Shown here piece by piece: positions 37,534 through 46,391 of a DNA stretch of 64,000 nt. The DNA lies in contig JAQSWV010000003.1 in the NCBI GenBank assembly GCA_029266455.1, positions 1 to 64,000 of the forward strand. Direction: 5' to 3'. A program made the translations under genes and the position numbers. Source of the DNA: Nocardioidaceae bacterium (GTDB taxonomy: Bacteria > Actinomycetota > Actinomycetes > Propionibacteriales > Nocardioidaceae). The notes beneath the pieces are model-generated. The model saw only the letters and a list, made by a program, of their open reading frames with translations, did not search any database and was not told where the DNA came from. Position 1 is the stretch's first letter. Every line of letters starts with the position of its first letter.

Positions 37534-38550
37534 TCAGACGCCGGTGTGCAGCGGAGGGGTGGGCGCGCCGGCTCCCTGCAGCAGCCCCTCACGAAGGGTG
37601 GTCAGGGCGTCCGCCGACGAGTGCTGCGGCTGCCAGTCCAGCTGTGTGCGGGCCCGCGCGGACGAGAGCATCGGCACCCGCAGGAGCGCGTCGAGCAGGC
37701 GGGGGTCGGCCGGAAGCAGACGGCTGCGGAAGCCCGCGGCGACGGCCACCCGGGCCAGGGGATCGGGGACCCGGACCGGCCGACCGCCGAAGACCTCTTG
37801 GAGGCCGGCGCCGTCGAGGACGTCGTCGGCGGCGAGGTTGAACGCCCCGCCGGCGGTTCTGGCGACGGCGGACACGAAGGCGGCGCCCACGTCGTCCGCG
37901 TGCACCGCCTGCAGGGCCAGCTCTGACGGAAGCGGGAGCACCAGCGACGCTGCCTTCAGCGCCGCCCTGGTCGGCGCCAGCCGCCCAGCGAAGATCCGGC
38001 GCTGTTCACTGGCGGCAGTGGGCTGGAACACGAAGGCCGGACGCATCCTGGTGACCGTCACCTCCGGGTTGGCCGCGTCGAAGCCGTCGAGCGCTCGCTC
38101 GACATAGGCCTTCTCCCGGGCGTAGGGAGCGTCGGACGCCCCGTCGGTGGGCCATTCCTCGTCGATGGGGGCCAGGCTCTGTCGAGGCGAGTACGCCGCG
38201 ACGGACGAGGCGACCGCCACATGCGGGACCTTCGCCCGGGCCACCGCGTCGAGCAGCCGGCGGGTACCGATCACGTTGGTCCGCCAGGTCTGCTCCGGCT
38301 GGTGCGCCGGGTGGAAGGCCCAGGTCAGGTGCACCACAGCGTCCGCACCCGCCAGGACCGGCGTGAGCTCCTCGTCACGTAGGTCACGCTCCACCCACTC
38401 GGTCCGGGCGGGAGCCTCCGGGGCAGCGGCGCCGGCGGCTGGGGCACGTCGGGCCACGGCGACCACCTCCGCCTTGGGCAGCTCCGCCGCGGCTGCCCGC
38501 AGCACCGCCGTGCCGAGGTTGCCGCTCGCTCCGGTGACGACGATGCGCAT
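37534..38550 (-). CDS. NAD-dependent epimerase/dehydratase-family (extended SDR) protein
   Basis: 338-residue extended SDR. The Rossmann motif is TGASGNLGTAVLRAA at the N-terminus; VVHLTWAFHPAHQPEQTWRT and TNVIGTRRLLDAV follow, then the catalytic YxxxK as YAREK. The C-terminal half includes QAVHADDVGAAFVSAV. The substrate is not identifiable from sequence. GGAAGGAA lies just before the ATG. It is divergent from the HAD gene and 89 bp from the regulator gene that converges on it. Confidence 0.8.
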   Translation of the reverse strand: MRIVVTGASGNLGTAVLRAAAAELPKAEVVAVARRAPAAGAAAPEAPARTEWVERDLRDEELTPVLAGADAVVHLTWAFHPAHQPEQTWRTNVIGTRRLLDAVARAKVPHVAVASSVAAYSPRQSLAPIDEEWPTDGASDAPYAREKAYVERALDGFDAANPEVTVTRMRPAFVFQPTAASEQRRIFAGRLAPTRAALKAASLVLPLPSELALQAVHADDVGAAFVSAVARTAGGAFNLAADDVLDGAGLQEVFGGRPVRVPDPLARVAVAAGFRSRLLPADPRLLDALLRVPMLSSARARTQLDWQPQHSSADALTTLREGLLQGAGAPTPPLHTGV

Positions 38551-38710
38551 CGCGGTTCCTTCCGATCGGTCTTCTCCGGTGCCGTGCCGGCGCCTTCGCC
38601 TCGCCGGCGCCTCGCCGGCGCCTCGTCGGCGACTGTCCGGTCCACGTACCCGGTCCGACGGCGGTCAACCGCGGTCAGCCGCGCGGCCGAGGGGCAACTA
38701 CGGTGTGCGG

Positions 38711-39397
38711 GTGACCGCTGACGACAGCCAACGCCCCCAGTCCTCCGTCGACACCGCCGTGGTCGACGTGGACGGAACCCTCGTCGACACCAACTACCAC
38801 CATGCGCTCGCCTGGGCGAAGGCGTTCGGGCGCTACGACGTGTTCCCCCCCGTCTGGCGTATCCACCGCGCCGTCGGGATGGGAGGTGACCGCCTGGTCG
38901 CCGCCGTGGCGGGCGACGAGGCCGAGGAGCGTTGCGGCGACGAGCTGCGGGAGGCGTGGGTCGAGGAGTTCGACACCATGATCGATCAGGTGCAGGTGCT
39001 CGCCGGGGCTCCGGAGTTCCTGCGCTTCCTGCGCGCCGAGGGGCTGAGGGTGGTGCTCGCCACGTCCGGTAAGCCCAAGCACGTCGCGCATTTCCTCGAC
39101 CTCCTGGACGGCCGGGAGCTCTCGGACGGCGTGGTGACCGCCGAGGACGCAGACAGCAGCAAGCCGGCCCCTGACCTCGTCCAGGCGGCGCTCGAGCAGG
39201 TGGGTGGCTCGTCGGCGGTGATGATCGGTGACTCGACCTGGGACGTCCGCTCGGCCGCCGAGGTCGGCATGACCACGGTGTGCGTACGGACCGGTGGGTT
39301 TCCCGACGCCGACCTGAAGGATGCCGGCGCCCGGGCGGTCTACGACGACCTGGCCGCGGTGCAGGAGGCGTGGGCCGAGCTCAGCGCACCGAGATGA
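38711..39397 (+). CDS. HAD-family phosphatase (phosphoglycolate phosphatase-like)
   Basis: 228 residues. The HAD motifs are DVDGTLVDTNYHHALAWAKA (motif I with two Asp), LATSGKPKHV (motif II Ser), KPAPDLVQAAL (Lys) and MIGDSTWDVRSAAEVGM (motif IV Asp residues). A helical cap at about 35-95 is typical of subfamily I. Substrate is unknown. The GTG at 38711 is used; no clear ribosome-binding site is seen. Its end overlaps the end of selD by 17 bases (tail to tail). Confidence 0.82.
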   Translation: MTADDSQRPQSSVDTAVVDVDGTLVDTNYHHALAWAKAFGRYDVFPPVWRIHRAVGMGGDRLVAAVAGDEAEERCGDELREAWVEEFDTMIDQVQVLAGAPEFLRFLRAEGLRVVLATSGKPKHVAHFLDLLDGRELSDGVVTAEDADSSKPAPDLVQAALEQVGGSSAVMIGDSTWDVRSAAEVGMTTVCVRTGGFPDADLKDAGARAVYDDLAAVQEAWAELSAPR

Positions 39398-40442
39398 CGG
39401 GTGGGCCCGCCACCAGCTCTCCTACGACCGGGTGACCGGGCACTTCGCCGGCCACCAGCAGTCCCCCCGAGGTCTGGGCGTCGGCCAGCAGCAGCAGCTC
39501 GTCGGCGGCCACCGCGGCGTCGACGTGTGGGCCCACCCAGTCGAGGTTGCGCCGGCTCCCTCCGGGCACGTAGCCGGCGGCCAGGCACTCGCGGGCTCCG
39601 GCGAGGTACGGCACGGCCGCCGCTTCGACCACTGCCCCGCAGCCGCTGGCCCGCACCAGCTTCCACAGGTGGCCGAGCAGGCCGAAGCCGGTGACGTCGG
39701 TGGCACAGGTGGCGCCCGAGACCAGGGCGGCCCGCGACGCGTCGCGGTTCAGGGCCGACATGGACGCCACCGCCTCTTCGAAGCGCTCACCGGTGGCCTT
39801 GTGACGGTTGTTCAGCACACCGACGCCCAGGGGCTTGGTGAGGGTGAGCGGTAGGCCGGGGCATCCGGACTCGAGCCGCAGCAGGCGTCCCGGGTCGGCG
39901 ATCCCGGTCACCGCGAGGCCGTACTTCGGCTCGGGGTCGTCGATGCTGTGCCCGCCGGCCAGATGACACCCTGCCTCGGCGCACGCGTCCGCGCCGCCGC
40001 GCAGCACGTCGCGGGCCATCCCGGGATCCAGCGTTCCGCGGGGCCAGCCCAGCAGGTTGACCGCCAGCAGCGGTTCGCCGCCGACCGCATAGACGTCGGA
40101 CATCGCGTTGGCGGCGGCGATCCGCCCCCAGTCGTACGGGTCGTCGACGACCGGGGTGAAGAAGTCGGCCGTGGCGACCACTGCCCGGCCACCGTCGATC
40201 CGAACGACCGCCGCGTCGTCGCCGTGCTCAAGCCCGACCAGCAGGCTGTCGCCTGACCGCCCGGCGAGCCCGGCCACGATCTCCTCGAGCTCACCCGGTG
40301 GGATCTTGCAGGCGCATCCGCCACCGGCCGCCAGCGTGGTGAGCCGGGGCGGTGGCGGGAGGCGTGACGCCGGGGGTGACGACACCGGGAGCGAGGGGGC
40401 TGGCGGGCCGGCCGGGAACGACATGGCGGTCACGTTAGCCAC
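39381..40442 (-). CDS. selD: Selenide, water dikinase (selenophosphate synthetase)
   Basis: Makes selenophosphate from selenide and ATP, the selenium donor for SelA. 353 residues from a GTG; an ATG at 40424 is an equally good start. The active-site loop reads GGGCACKIPPGELEEIV, with Cys where some SelD proteins carry Sec and with the essential Lys. Further motifs: GDDAAVVRIDGGRAVVATADFF, NAMSDVYAVGGEPLLAVNLL and TKPLGVGVLNNRHKA. The Pro/Ser-rich first 40 residues are unusual. It is the last gene of fdhA-fdhB-nrfD-selD, seven bases after the membrane-subunit stop, so selenium supply and its client are co-expressed. Confidence 0.94.
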   Translation of the reverse strand: MANVTAMSFPAGPPAPSLPVSSPPASRLPPPPRLTTLAAGGGCACKIPPGELEEIVAGLAGRSGDSLLVGLEHGDDAAVVRIDGGRAVVATADFFTPVVDDPYDWGRIAAANAMSDVYAVGGEPLLAVNLLGWPRGTLDPGMARDVLRGGADACAEAGCHLAGGHSIDDPEPKYGLAVTGIADPGRLLRLESGCPGLPLTLTKPLGVGVLNNRHKATGERFEEAVASMSALNRDASRAALVSGATCATDVTGFGLLGHLWKLVRASGCGAVVEAAAVPYLAGARECLAAGYVPGGSRRNLDWVGPHVDAAVAADELLLLADAQTSGGLLVAGEVPGHPVVGELVAGPPVISVR

Positions 40443-40449
40443 CGGCCGC

Positions 40450-41439
40450 TCAGCCGGCTGGTGCTGCCACGTCCGTCCCGAGCTGCGACCCGCCAGCCGA
40501 CCCGCCAGCTGAGCCGCCAGCCGACGACCGTCGGGCGTCGACGCGGGCGCGCTGCGGCACCACGGTGTACTTCGGGTCCTTCGCCGACGCCAGCCCGGCC
40601 TGGAAGACGGCGAACCGGGTCAACAGCGAGGCGCCCATCAGGGCAGTGCCGGAGACGGCCGCAGCAGCACGGGACCGGCCGCCCAGCACCGTGCCGATGG
40701 CTCCGGCCAGGTTGAGCGCGCGAGCCGCCCGGAAGAACCGGCCCGGCCGACCCTGCTGGTACGGCTCGGCCAGCATGCCGAGGCGGTGCTCCATCCTCCG
40801 CTCGGCAGCCAGGTCCACGGCCACGCCGGCCACCGCGAGCCGCCGCGCCGGTCCTGCCTCTGCTGCCGGGGTCGTCACCATCGCCAGGCCGCCCGCGGCG
40901 GCCGACGCGCTGCCGGCGAACAGGAACGGCAGCTCGCGGTACCCCTCGTGCCACGCGGGCACGGCGGTGTCGGACAGCAGGGCCGCGGTGTAGGTGGCCA
41001 GCGGTGCACCGAGCGCGGCGGCCCCGACGCCCGCCAGTCGGCCGAGCGGCCGAGCGATCCCGGTGACCTCCGCCACCGCCGCGGCCGCAGAGAGGCCACC
41101 GAAGGGGGCGAGGATCCAGGAGCCCACCGAGAGCGGGGACGTGGGCTTGAGCACGCGCAGCATGTTCAGGAAGCGGGAGGGACGGCCGAGGTCGTGGACC
41201 AGGGCCACGGTGCCGACCGCCACCGAGCCGGCGGCCGCCAGCCTGGTGGTGCGCTGGAGGGTCGGCAGGCCGGCGAGCGCGGCGCCCTCGGCGAGAAGAG
41301 CCGAGGCTCCGGCGATGCCGCCGACGAACAGGTACACCGGGACGTCCGGCTGCTTCCACACCGGCGTCTTGATGACCTGCCGGCCGTAGTAGGAACGGAA
41401 GTCGGCGTCGGGGACGAGGGACCCGTCCTTACGGGTCAC
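40450..41439 (-). CDS. NrfD/PsrC-like membrane subunit of formate dehydrogenase
   Basis: 329-residue integral membrane protein with about eight hydrophobic segments, starting with YYGRQVIKTPVWKQPDVPVY and VYLFVGGIAGASALLAEGAA. LVHDLGRPSRFLNMLRVLKP is the family signature. It likely anchors the Fe-S subunit and reduces quinone in the membrane, in place of the cytochrome b556 subunit of FdhN. The C-terminus carries a Gly/Ser/Ala-rich tail with a repeated AGGS. Seven bases after the Fe-S subunit gene. Confidence 0.86.
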   Translation of the reverse strand: MTRKDGSLVPDADFRSYYGRQVIKTPVWKQPDVPVYLFVGGIAGASALLAEGAALAGLPTLQRTTRLAAAGSVAVGTVALVHDLGRPSRFLNMLRVLKPTSPLSVGSWILAPFGGLSAAAAVAEVTGIARPLGRLAGVGAAALGAPLATYTAALLSDTAVPAWHEGYRELPFLFAGSASAAAGGLAMVTTPAAEAGPARRLAVAGVAVDLAAERRMEHRLGMLAEPYQQGRPGRFFRAARALNLAGAIGTVLGGRSRAAAAVSGTALMGASLLTRFAVFQAGLASAKDPKYTVVPQRARVDARRSSAGGSAGGSAGGSQLGTDVAAPAG

Positions 41440-41446
41440 GACGCCG

Positions 41447-42403
41447 TCACCGCCGACGCCCGACGAAGGAGAGCAGCGCCCCGCCTGCCAGAGTCATCGC
41501 CGCGGCTCCCACGTGCCGCCACATCGACGGCAGGTCCCGCGTCGTGACGACCGGGTCGGGAGGAAGGCCGTACACCTCGGGGTCGTCGAGCAGCAGGAAG
41601 AACGCGCCGTCGCCGCCCACGCCGTCATCGGGGTCCTCGCCGTAGAGACGCGCCTCGTCGATGCCCTGCTCATGCAGTCGCTCGACCCGCTGGTGGGCCC
41701 GCTCACGCAGCTCGTCGAGGGGCCCGAACTGGATCGACTCGGTCGGGCAGGCCTTCGCGCACGCGGGCTGCTGGCCGGCGCCCAGCCGGTCGTAGCACAT
41801 CGTGCACTTGAAGGCCCGGCCGTCCTCCTTGCGCTGGTCGATCACGCCGTAGGGGCAGGCAGGCACGCAGTAGCCGCAGCCGTTGCAGATGTCCTCCTGC
41901 ACCACCACGGTGCCGAACTCGGTGCGGAACAGCGCACCTGTCGGGCAGACGTCGAGGCACGCCGCGTGCGTGCAGTGCTTGCACACGTCCGACGACATCA
42001 GCCATCGCACGCCACGGTCGCCCTCGTCACCGGTCTGCGGGCCGGTGCCGAGGTCGGCCGGGACGTCCCCGTCCCCGACCGCGGGAGGAAGCGTCACGGC
42101 CGAGCCGTCCGGCGGTCCGACGGTGGGCATGCCCAGAGCGGTGGTGCGCACCGGCGCGGCCTGCTCGATGAAGGCCACGTGTCGCCAGCTGTTGGCGTCG
42201 AGCTGCTGGGTGTTGTCGTAGGACATGCCGGTCAGGAGCAGTCCGTCCTCGGGGACGAAGTTCCACTCTTTGCACGCCACCTCACATGCCTTGCAGCCGA
42301 TGCAGACGCTGGTGTCGGTGAAGAAGCCCACCCGCTCGGGGTGTCCGTCGTAGCCCGCCTCACCGCTGACGTCGTGGAGCGGTCCGGACAGCCGGTTGCT
42401 CAC
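41447..42403 (-). CDS. fdhB: Formate dehydrogenase iron-sulfur (beta) subunit
   Basis: 318-residue electron-transfer subunit with four ferredoxin-type clusters: CIGCKACEVACKEW, CKHCTHAACLDVCPTG, CNGCGYCVPACPYG and a last set from CTMCYDRL through CAKACPTESI. Near the C-terminus there is a single membrane segment (HVGAAAMTLAGGALLSFVG), as in FdnH. The start overlaps the fdhA stop (ATGA). It passes electrons from the molybdopterin subunit to the NrfD-like quinone-reducing subunit. Confidence 0.92.
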   Translation of the reverse strand: MSNRLSGPLHDVSGEAGYDGHPERVGFFTDTSVCIGCKACEVACKEWNFVPEDGLLLTGMSYDNTQQLDANSWRHVAFIEQAAPVRTTALGMPTVGPPDGSAVTLPPAVGDGDVPADLGTGPQTGDEGDRGVRWLMSSDVCKHCTHAACLDVCPTGALFRTEFGTVVVQEDICNGCGYCVPACPYGVIDQRKEDGRAFKCTMCYDRLGAGQQPACAKACPTESIQFGPLDELRERAHQRVERLHEQGIDEARLYGEDPDDGVGGDGAFFLLLDDPEVYGLPPDPVVTTRDLPSMWRHVGAAAMTLAGGALLSFVGRRR

Positions 42404-45400
42404 TGGTTGCTCCCTTGCTCGTCGTCGTGCGGGTCCTCGGCCTCGGACTCCGCCACCTCGTCCTCGCCGGACTGCTCCGCCTGCTGCTCGCGGTGACGCG
42501 CCCAGGCCTGCTCCTCGGTGGCCATGCCGGCACGGAGCCGGTGGTCGGCGACGTGGCTGCGCAGCGCTTCCCCGCGCGGCCGCCGCCCCGGCCGGATGTC
42601 ACACGTGCCGACCTTGTCCTGGATGTGGACGTTGGGGTCGACGGTGACGTTGACCAGGTCGTTGGCCGCATCACCGGTGGAGTGGCCGTTGGGCCCCCAG
42701 TGGTACGGCAACCCCACCTGGTGCACCACCTGGCCGCCCGCCCGCAGCGGCCGCATGCGCTCCGTCACCAGCACCCGTGCCTCGATCGCCGTCCGGGCGC
42801 TGGTGATGGTGGCCCAGCCGAGGTGCTCCAGCCCGCGCTCGGCGGCCAGTGCGGGGGACACCTCGCAGAAGAACTCCGGCTGCAGCTCGGACAGGTACGG
42901 CAGCGTACGGCTCATGGCACCAGCGGTGTGATGCTCGGTGAGGCGGTACGTGGTGAACACGTACGGGAAGGCCTCGGCCAGGTCGGGGTTGCGGGCGTTC
43001 AGCTCGTGCGGATAGGCGCGCCTCGCCGGGTTGTGCTGCTGGTGGGGGTGCAGCGGGTTGCTCACGGGTGACTCGGGCGGCTCGTAGTGGGTGGGCATCG
43101 GCCCGTCGGTCACGCCCGCCGGGGCATACAGCCAGGCCTTGCCGTCGGTCATCATGATGAACGGGTCGCTGCCGCCGATGGCGTCCGGGCCGCTCGCACC
43201 CTCCGGTGGCTCGTGGTGAGGGTGCCTGTCGGCGATGAAGTCGGGGACGTCGTGACCGGTCCACCGCTGCTGCTCGTCGTCCCACCACACGTACGCCTTG
43301 CGCTCGCTCCACGGCTTCCCGTCCGGGTCCGCCGAGGCCCGGTTGTACAGATGCCGGCGGTTCGCAGGCCAGGCCCAGCCCCACTCGAGGGCCACCCAGT
43401 CCTGCTCCTGCCCGGGCTTCCGGCGGGCCGCCTGGTTGGTCTCGTCGGCATAGACGCCGCAGTAGATCCAGCACCCGCAACGGGTTGAACCGTCGGATGT
43501 CAGCTGGGTGTACGAGCTCAGCGCCGACCCGTCGGGACCGGTGCCGTTGATCTCGCGCAGCACCACCTCGGCGTCCGGGTCGCCGTGCGCGCCCTCCTCG
43601 GGGTAGTCCCAGGTGAGGTCGAGCAGCGGCCGGTCCCGGGGGTCCTCGGACCCGGCCAGCCGGGCGCGCATCCGCTTGCCGAGCTCGTGGTAGAACCACA
43701 GGTCGCTGCGGCAGTCCTGTGGCGGCTCCACCGCCTGGTGCCGCCACTGCAGCAGCCGCTGCGTGTTGGTGAAGGTGCCCTTCTTCTCCACGTGGGTGGC
43801 GGCGGGCATGAAGAAGACCTCGGTGCCGATCTCCTCGGTCTTCAGCTCGCCGGTCTCGATCTCGGGTCCGTTCTTCCAGAAGGTCGCGGACTCGATCAGC
43901 TGCAGGTCGCGCACCACCAGCCAGTCGAGGTTGGCCAGCCCGAACCGCTGAAGCCGGCCGTTGGAGGAGCCGACGGCGGGGTTCTCCCCGACGAGGAAGT
44001 AGCCGGCGACCTTGCCCTCGACCTGGTCGAGGACCGTGCGGTAGGAGCCGTGGTCGCCGGTCAGCTTCGGGAGGTAGTCGAAGCAGAAGTCGTTGTCGGC
44101 AGTCGCCGCATCGCCCCACCACGCCGTCAGCAGGCTGACGGCGTAGTCGCGGATGTTTCCCCAGAACCCGGCTGCGCCCTCGTCGGTGCGTACCCACTCG
44201 TCCAGGCTCTGGTGCTGGGAGGCGTGCGGCATGGGCAGGTAGCCGGGAAGGATGTTGTAGAGCGTGGGGATGTCGGTCGAGCCCTGGATGCTGGCGTGCC
44301 CGCGGGCGGCGAGGATTCCCCCTCCGGGGCGGCCGATGTTGCCCAGCAGGAGCTGGAGGATCGCGCCGGCCCGGATGATCTGCACGCCGGTGGAGTGGTG
44401 CGTCCACCCGACGGCGTAGACGAGCGCCGTGGTGCGCTCGCGGCCGCTGTTGGCGACCAGGGTGTCGGCGACCTCCTGCAGCTGGTCCGGCGAGACTCCG
44501 CACACCTCCTGCACCATCTCCGGCGTGTACCGGGCGAAGTGCCGCTTCAGCACCTGGTAGACGCACCGCGGGTGCTGCAGCGTCTCGTCGCGGTGCGGCT
44601 TGGAGTGGACCCGCGGCCCACCGGATCCGGCGGCCTCGGCGCGGCTCGTCGCCGCGTCCTGGTCGGTCTCCTGGTCGCTCTGCTGATCGGTGTAATGGTC
44701 GCTTCCCGGGTCGGCTCCCTCGTACTTCCAGCTGTCGTGGGAGTAGGTGGCGGTCTCACGGTCGAAGCCCGAGAAGAGGCCGCCCAGATCCTCGGTGTCG
44801 CGGAACTCCTCTCTCACGATGGCTGAGGCGTTGGTGTACGCCAGCACGTACTCGCGGAAGTCCAGCCCGTTGGTGAGCACGTGGTTGATGAGCCCGCCGA
44901 GGAAGGCGATGTCGCTGCCCGCACGGATCGGCACATGCACGTCGGAGACCGCCGAGGTACGGGTGAAGCGCGGGTCGACGTGCAGGACCTTCGCGCCCCG
45001 ACGCTTGGCCTCCATCACCCACTGGAACCCGACCGGGTGGTTCTCGGCCATGTTGGAGCCCTGGATCCAGACGCAGTCAGCGTTGGCGAGATCCTGCTGG
45101 AAGTTGGTGGCGCCTCCCCGCCCGAGCGAGGCCCCCAGACCGGGGACCGTGGAGGAGTGTCAAATACGGGCCTGGTTCTCGATCTGCACCGCGCCCATCG
45201 CGGTGTAGAGCTTCTTCATGAGGTAGTTCTCCTCGTTGTCGAGGGTCGCTCCTCCGAGGCTGGCGATGCCCGTCGTCCGGTTCACCCGGCGGCCCTCGTC
45301 CTCGCTCTGCCAGTGGCTGCGCCGGGCGGCCAGGACGCGGTCGGTGATCATGTCCATGGCGGTCTCGAGGTCGAGGTCCTGCCACTCGGTCCCATGCGGT

Positions 45401-45726
45401 GCCCGGTAGCGGACCTTCGTGACCCGGCTGGGCGACGTGACCAGCTGCTTGCTCGCGCTGCCCTTGGGGCACAGCCGCCCGCGCGAGATGGGGCTCGCCG
45501 GGTCGCCCTCGATCTGGACGACCTGCTCGTCCTTCACGTACACCTTCTGCCCGCAACCGACTGCGCAGTAGGGGCAGATCGAGTCGACGACGCGGTCCGC
45601 CTGCGCCGTGCGCGCCACGAGTGCGTCGGTCCGTGCTGACCTGGCCGCGCGGCCGCGTCCCAGGGGGTCGGTCCCGCTCAGCTGCCGGAACGCGGGCCAC
45701 CCCTCCACGAACGTCCGCACGCCCAC
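42400..45726 (-). CDS. fdhA: Selenocysteine-containing formate dehydrogenase, major (alpha) subunit
   Basis: Oxidises formate to CO2 with a bis-MGD molybdenum/tungsten cofactor, about 1108 residues, read through an in-frame TGA at 45162-45160. The context is ENQARI-U-HSSTVPGLGASLG, the conserved Sec region of FDH, with Sec at residue 189. The N-terminal 4Fe-4S motif is ICPYCAVGCGQKVYVKD, with its fourth Cys in RGRLCPKGS. After Sec come NFQQDLANADCVWIQGSNMA and HPVGFQWVMEAKRRGAK. An ordinary gene caller would split this into 188- and 883-residue pieces. No twin-arginine signal is visible in the first 48 residues. First gene of fdhA-fdhB-nrfD-selD. Confidence 0.95.
45130..45162 (-). promoter_or_regulatory. 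Bacterial SECIS element in fdhA
   Basis: Starting at the TGA (45162-45160), eleven bases lead to a perfect 7-bp stem, GGTCCCC (45148-45142) with GGGGGCC (45136-45130), capped by the loop GGTCT (45141-45137). The loop begins 18 nt after the TGA, the spacing I recall for Escherichia coli fdhF, and GGUCU is the sequence SelB recognises there. This hairpin should recruit SelB with Sec-tRNA. Confidence 0.9.
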
Positions 45727-45895
45727 GTCTGCGCCTCCTCCGACGGGTCTGGCCGCAGTCCATCACGGCCTCTGCCTGGGCACCACTCGACTTGGCCGGC
45801 AACCGGTCCGCCAACGGGGAAGAGCCGATGGTGATCGGGTACTTCGGCGGGACTTGAGCCAGGCAGACCACCAGTGGAGGGCCAGGATGACGTCC

Positions 45896-46156
45896 ATCGC
45901 GGAGCAGAGCGTCGACGAGCTGGGCGATCATGGTGGCGAGCATCTCGACGTGGCCGAAGTCCTCGGCGCCGATGCCGAACAGCAGGTCCCGGTACTTGCC
46001 CGGCAGCTTGGTGTTCCAGGACTGGAACCCGTACTGCATCGCCACGGTGATCTCGCCGTACTGCCCGCCGAGCAGCTCCTGCAGCTTGCGGGCATAGACG
46101 GCGTCGGGACGGTCGGGTGTTGCGGTGTGCTGCACCTCCTGTTTGTGGAGGAACAC
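45896..46156 (-). pseudogene. Truncated manganese catalase (N-terminal remnant)
   Basis: The first 87 codons encode the N-terminal half of the manganese catalase four-helix bundle: MFLHKQEVQHTATPDRPDAV, LGGQYGEITVAMQYGFQSWN and GAEDFGHVEMLATMIAQL. Glu35 and His69 of the dimanganese site are present, but the position of Glu66 is Asp. After about residue 87 the similarity stops and the frame runs on without homology into fdhA, so the second half with the other ligands (Glu148 and His181 in the Lactobacillus plantarum enzyme) is missing. Full-length relatives are about 300 residues. A functional mini-protein cannot be excluded. Confidence 0.78.
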
Positions 46157-46254
46157 GGCGCCTCCAACTCGGCTGGGTGAGTAACGGTCGTACCCGTGAC
46201 CCCGTCTCGTGAACCGGGCGCCATCCCGCTCTCAACAGGGCATACCATCCACGC

Positions 46255-46349
46255 GGAGGCGTACCTCGTCTGGTGACGGGCGCGGTCTTCAACACCGACG
46301 TGGCCGAGTACCTCGGCCAGGCGGGTTCGATTCCCGTCCGCCTCCGCCA
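46255..46349 (+). tRNA. selC: tRNA-Sec (anticodon TCA)
   Basis: Acceptor GGAGGCG (46255-46261) pairs with CGCCTCC (46339-46345), then G discriminator and encoded CCA. The D arm has a 6-bp stem and a four-base loop (CTCGTC-TGGT-GACGGG). The anticodon loop is CTTCAAC with TCA at 46289-46291. The long variable arm is a perfect 8-bp stem (46301-46308 with 46312-46319). The T loop TTCGATT is closed by five to six pairs, so acceptor plus T stem total 13 bp as in all tRNA-Sec. TACCAT at 46243 could be its -10 box. selA follows after 42 bp. Confidence 0.96.
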
Positions 46350-46391
46350 CGCTGTCCGCCGCCGTTCCCGTCCCCCGAGGAGGAGCCGCTC

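Noticed and set aside
39381-40442. SelD as a second selenoprotein
   Set aside because: The active-site position is Cys (GCACK), and no in-frame TGA is seen.
45051-45162. Reading fdhA as two separate genes or as a frameshifted pseudogene
   Set aside because: Both halves are in the same frame and separated only by TGA. The flanking residues are the conserved FDH Sec site, and a SECIS hairpin and all sel genes are present.
46209-46391. A longer SelA starting at 46209
   Set aside because: It would be translated through tRNA-Sec. The GTG at 46392 has a strong GAGGAGG site and gives the family's usual length.
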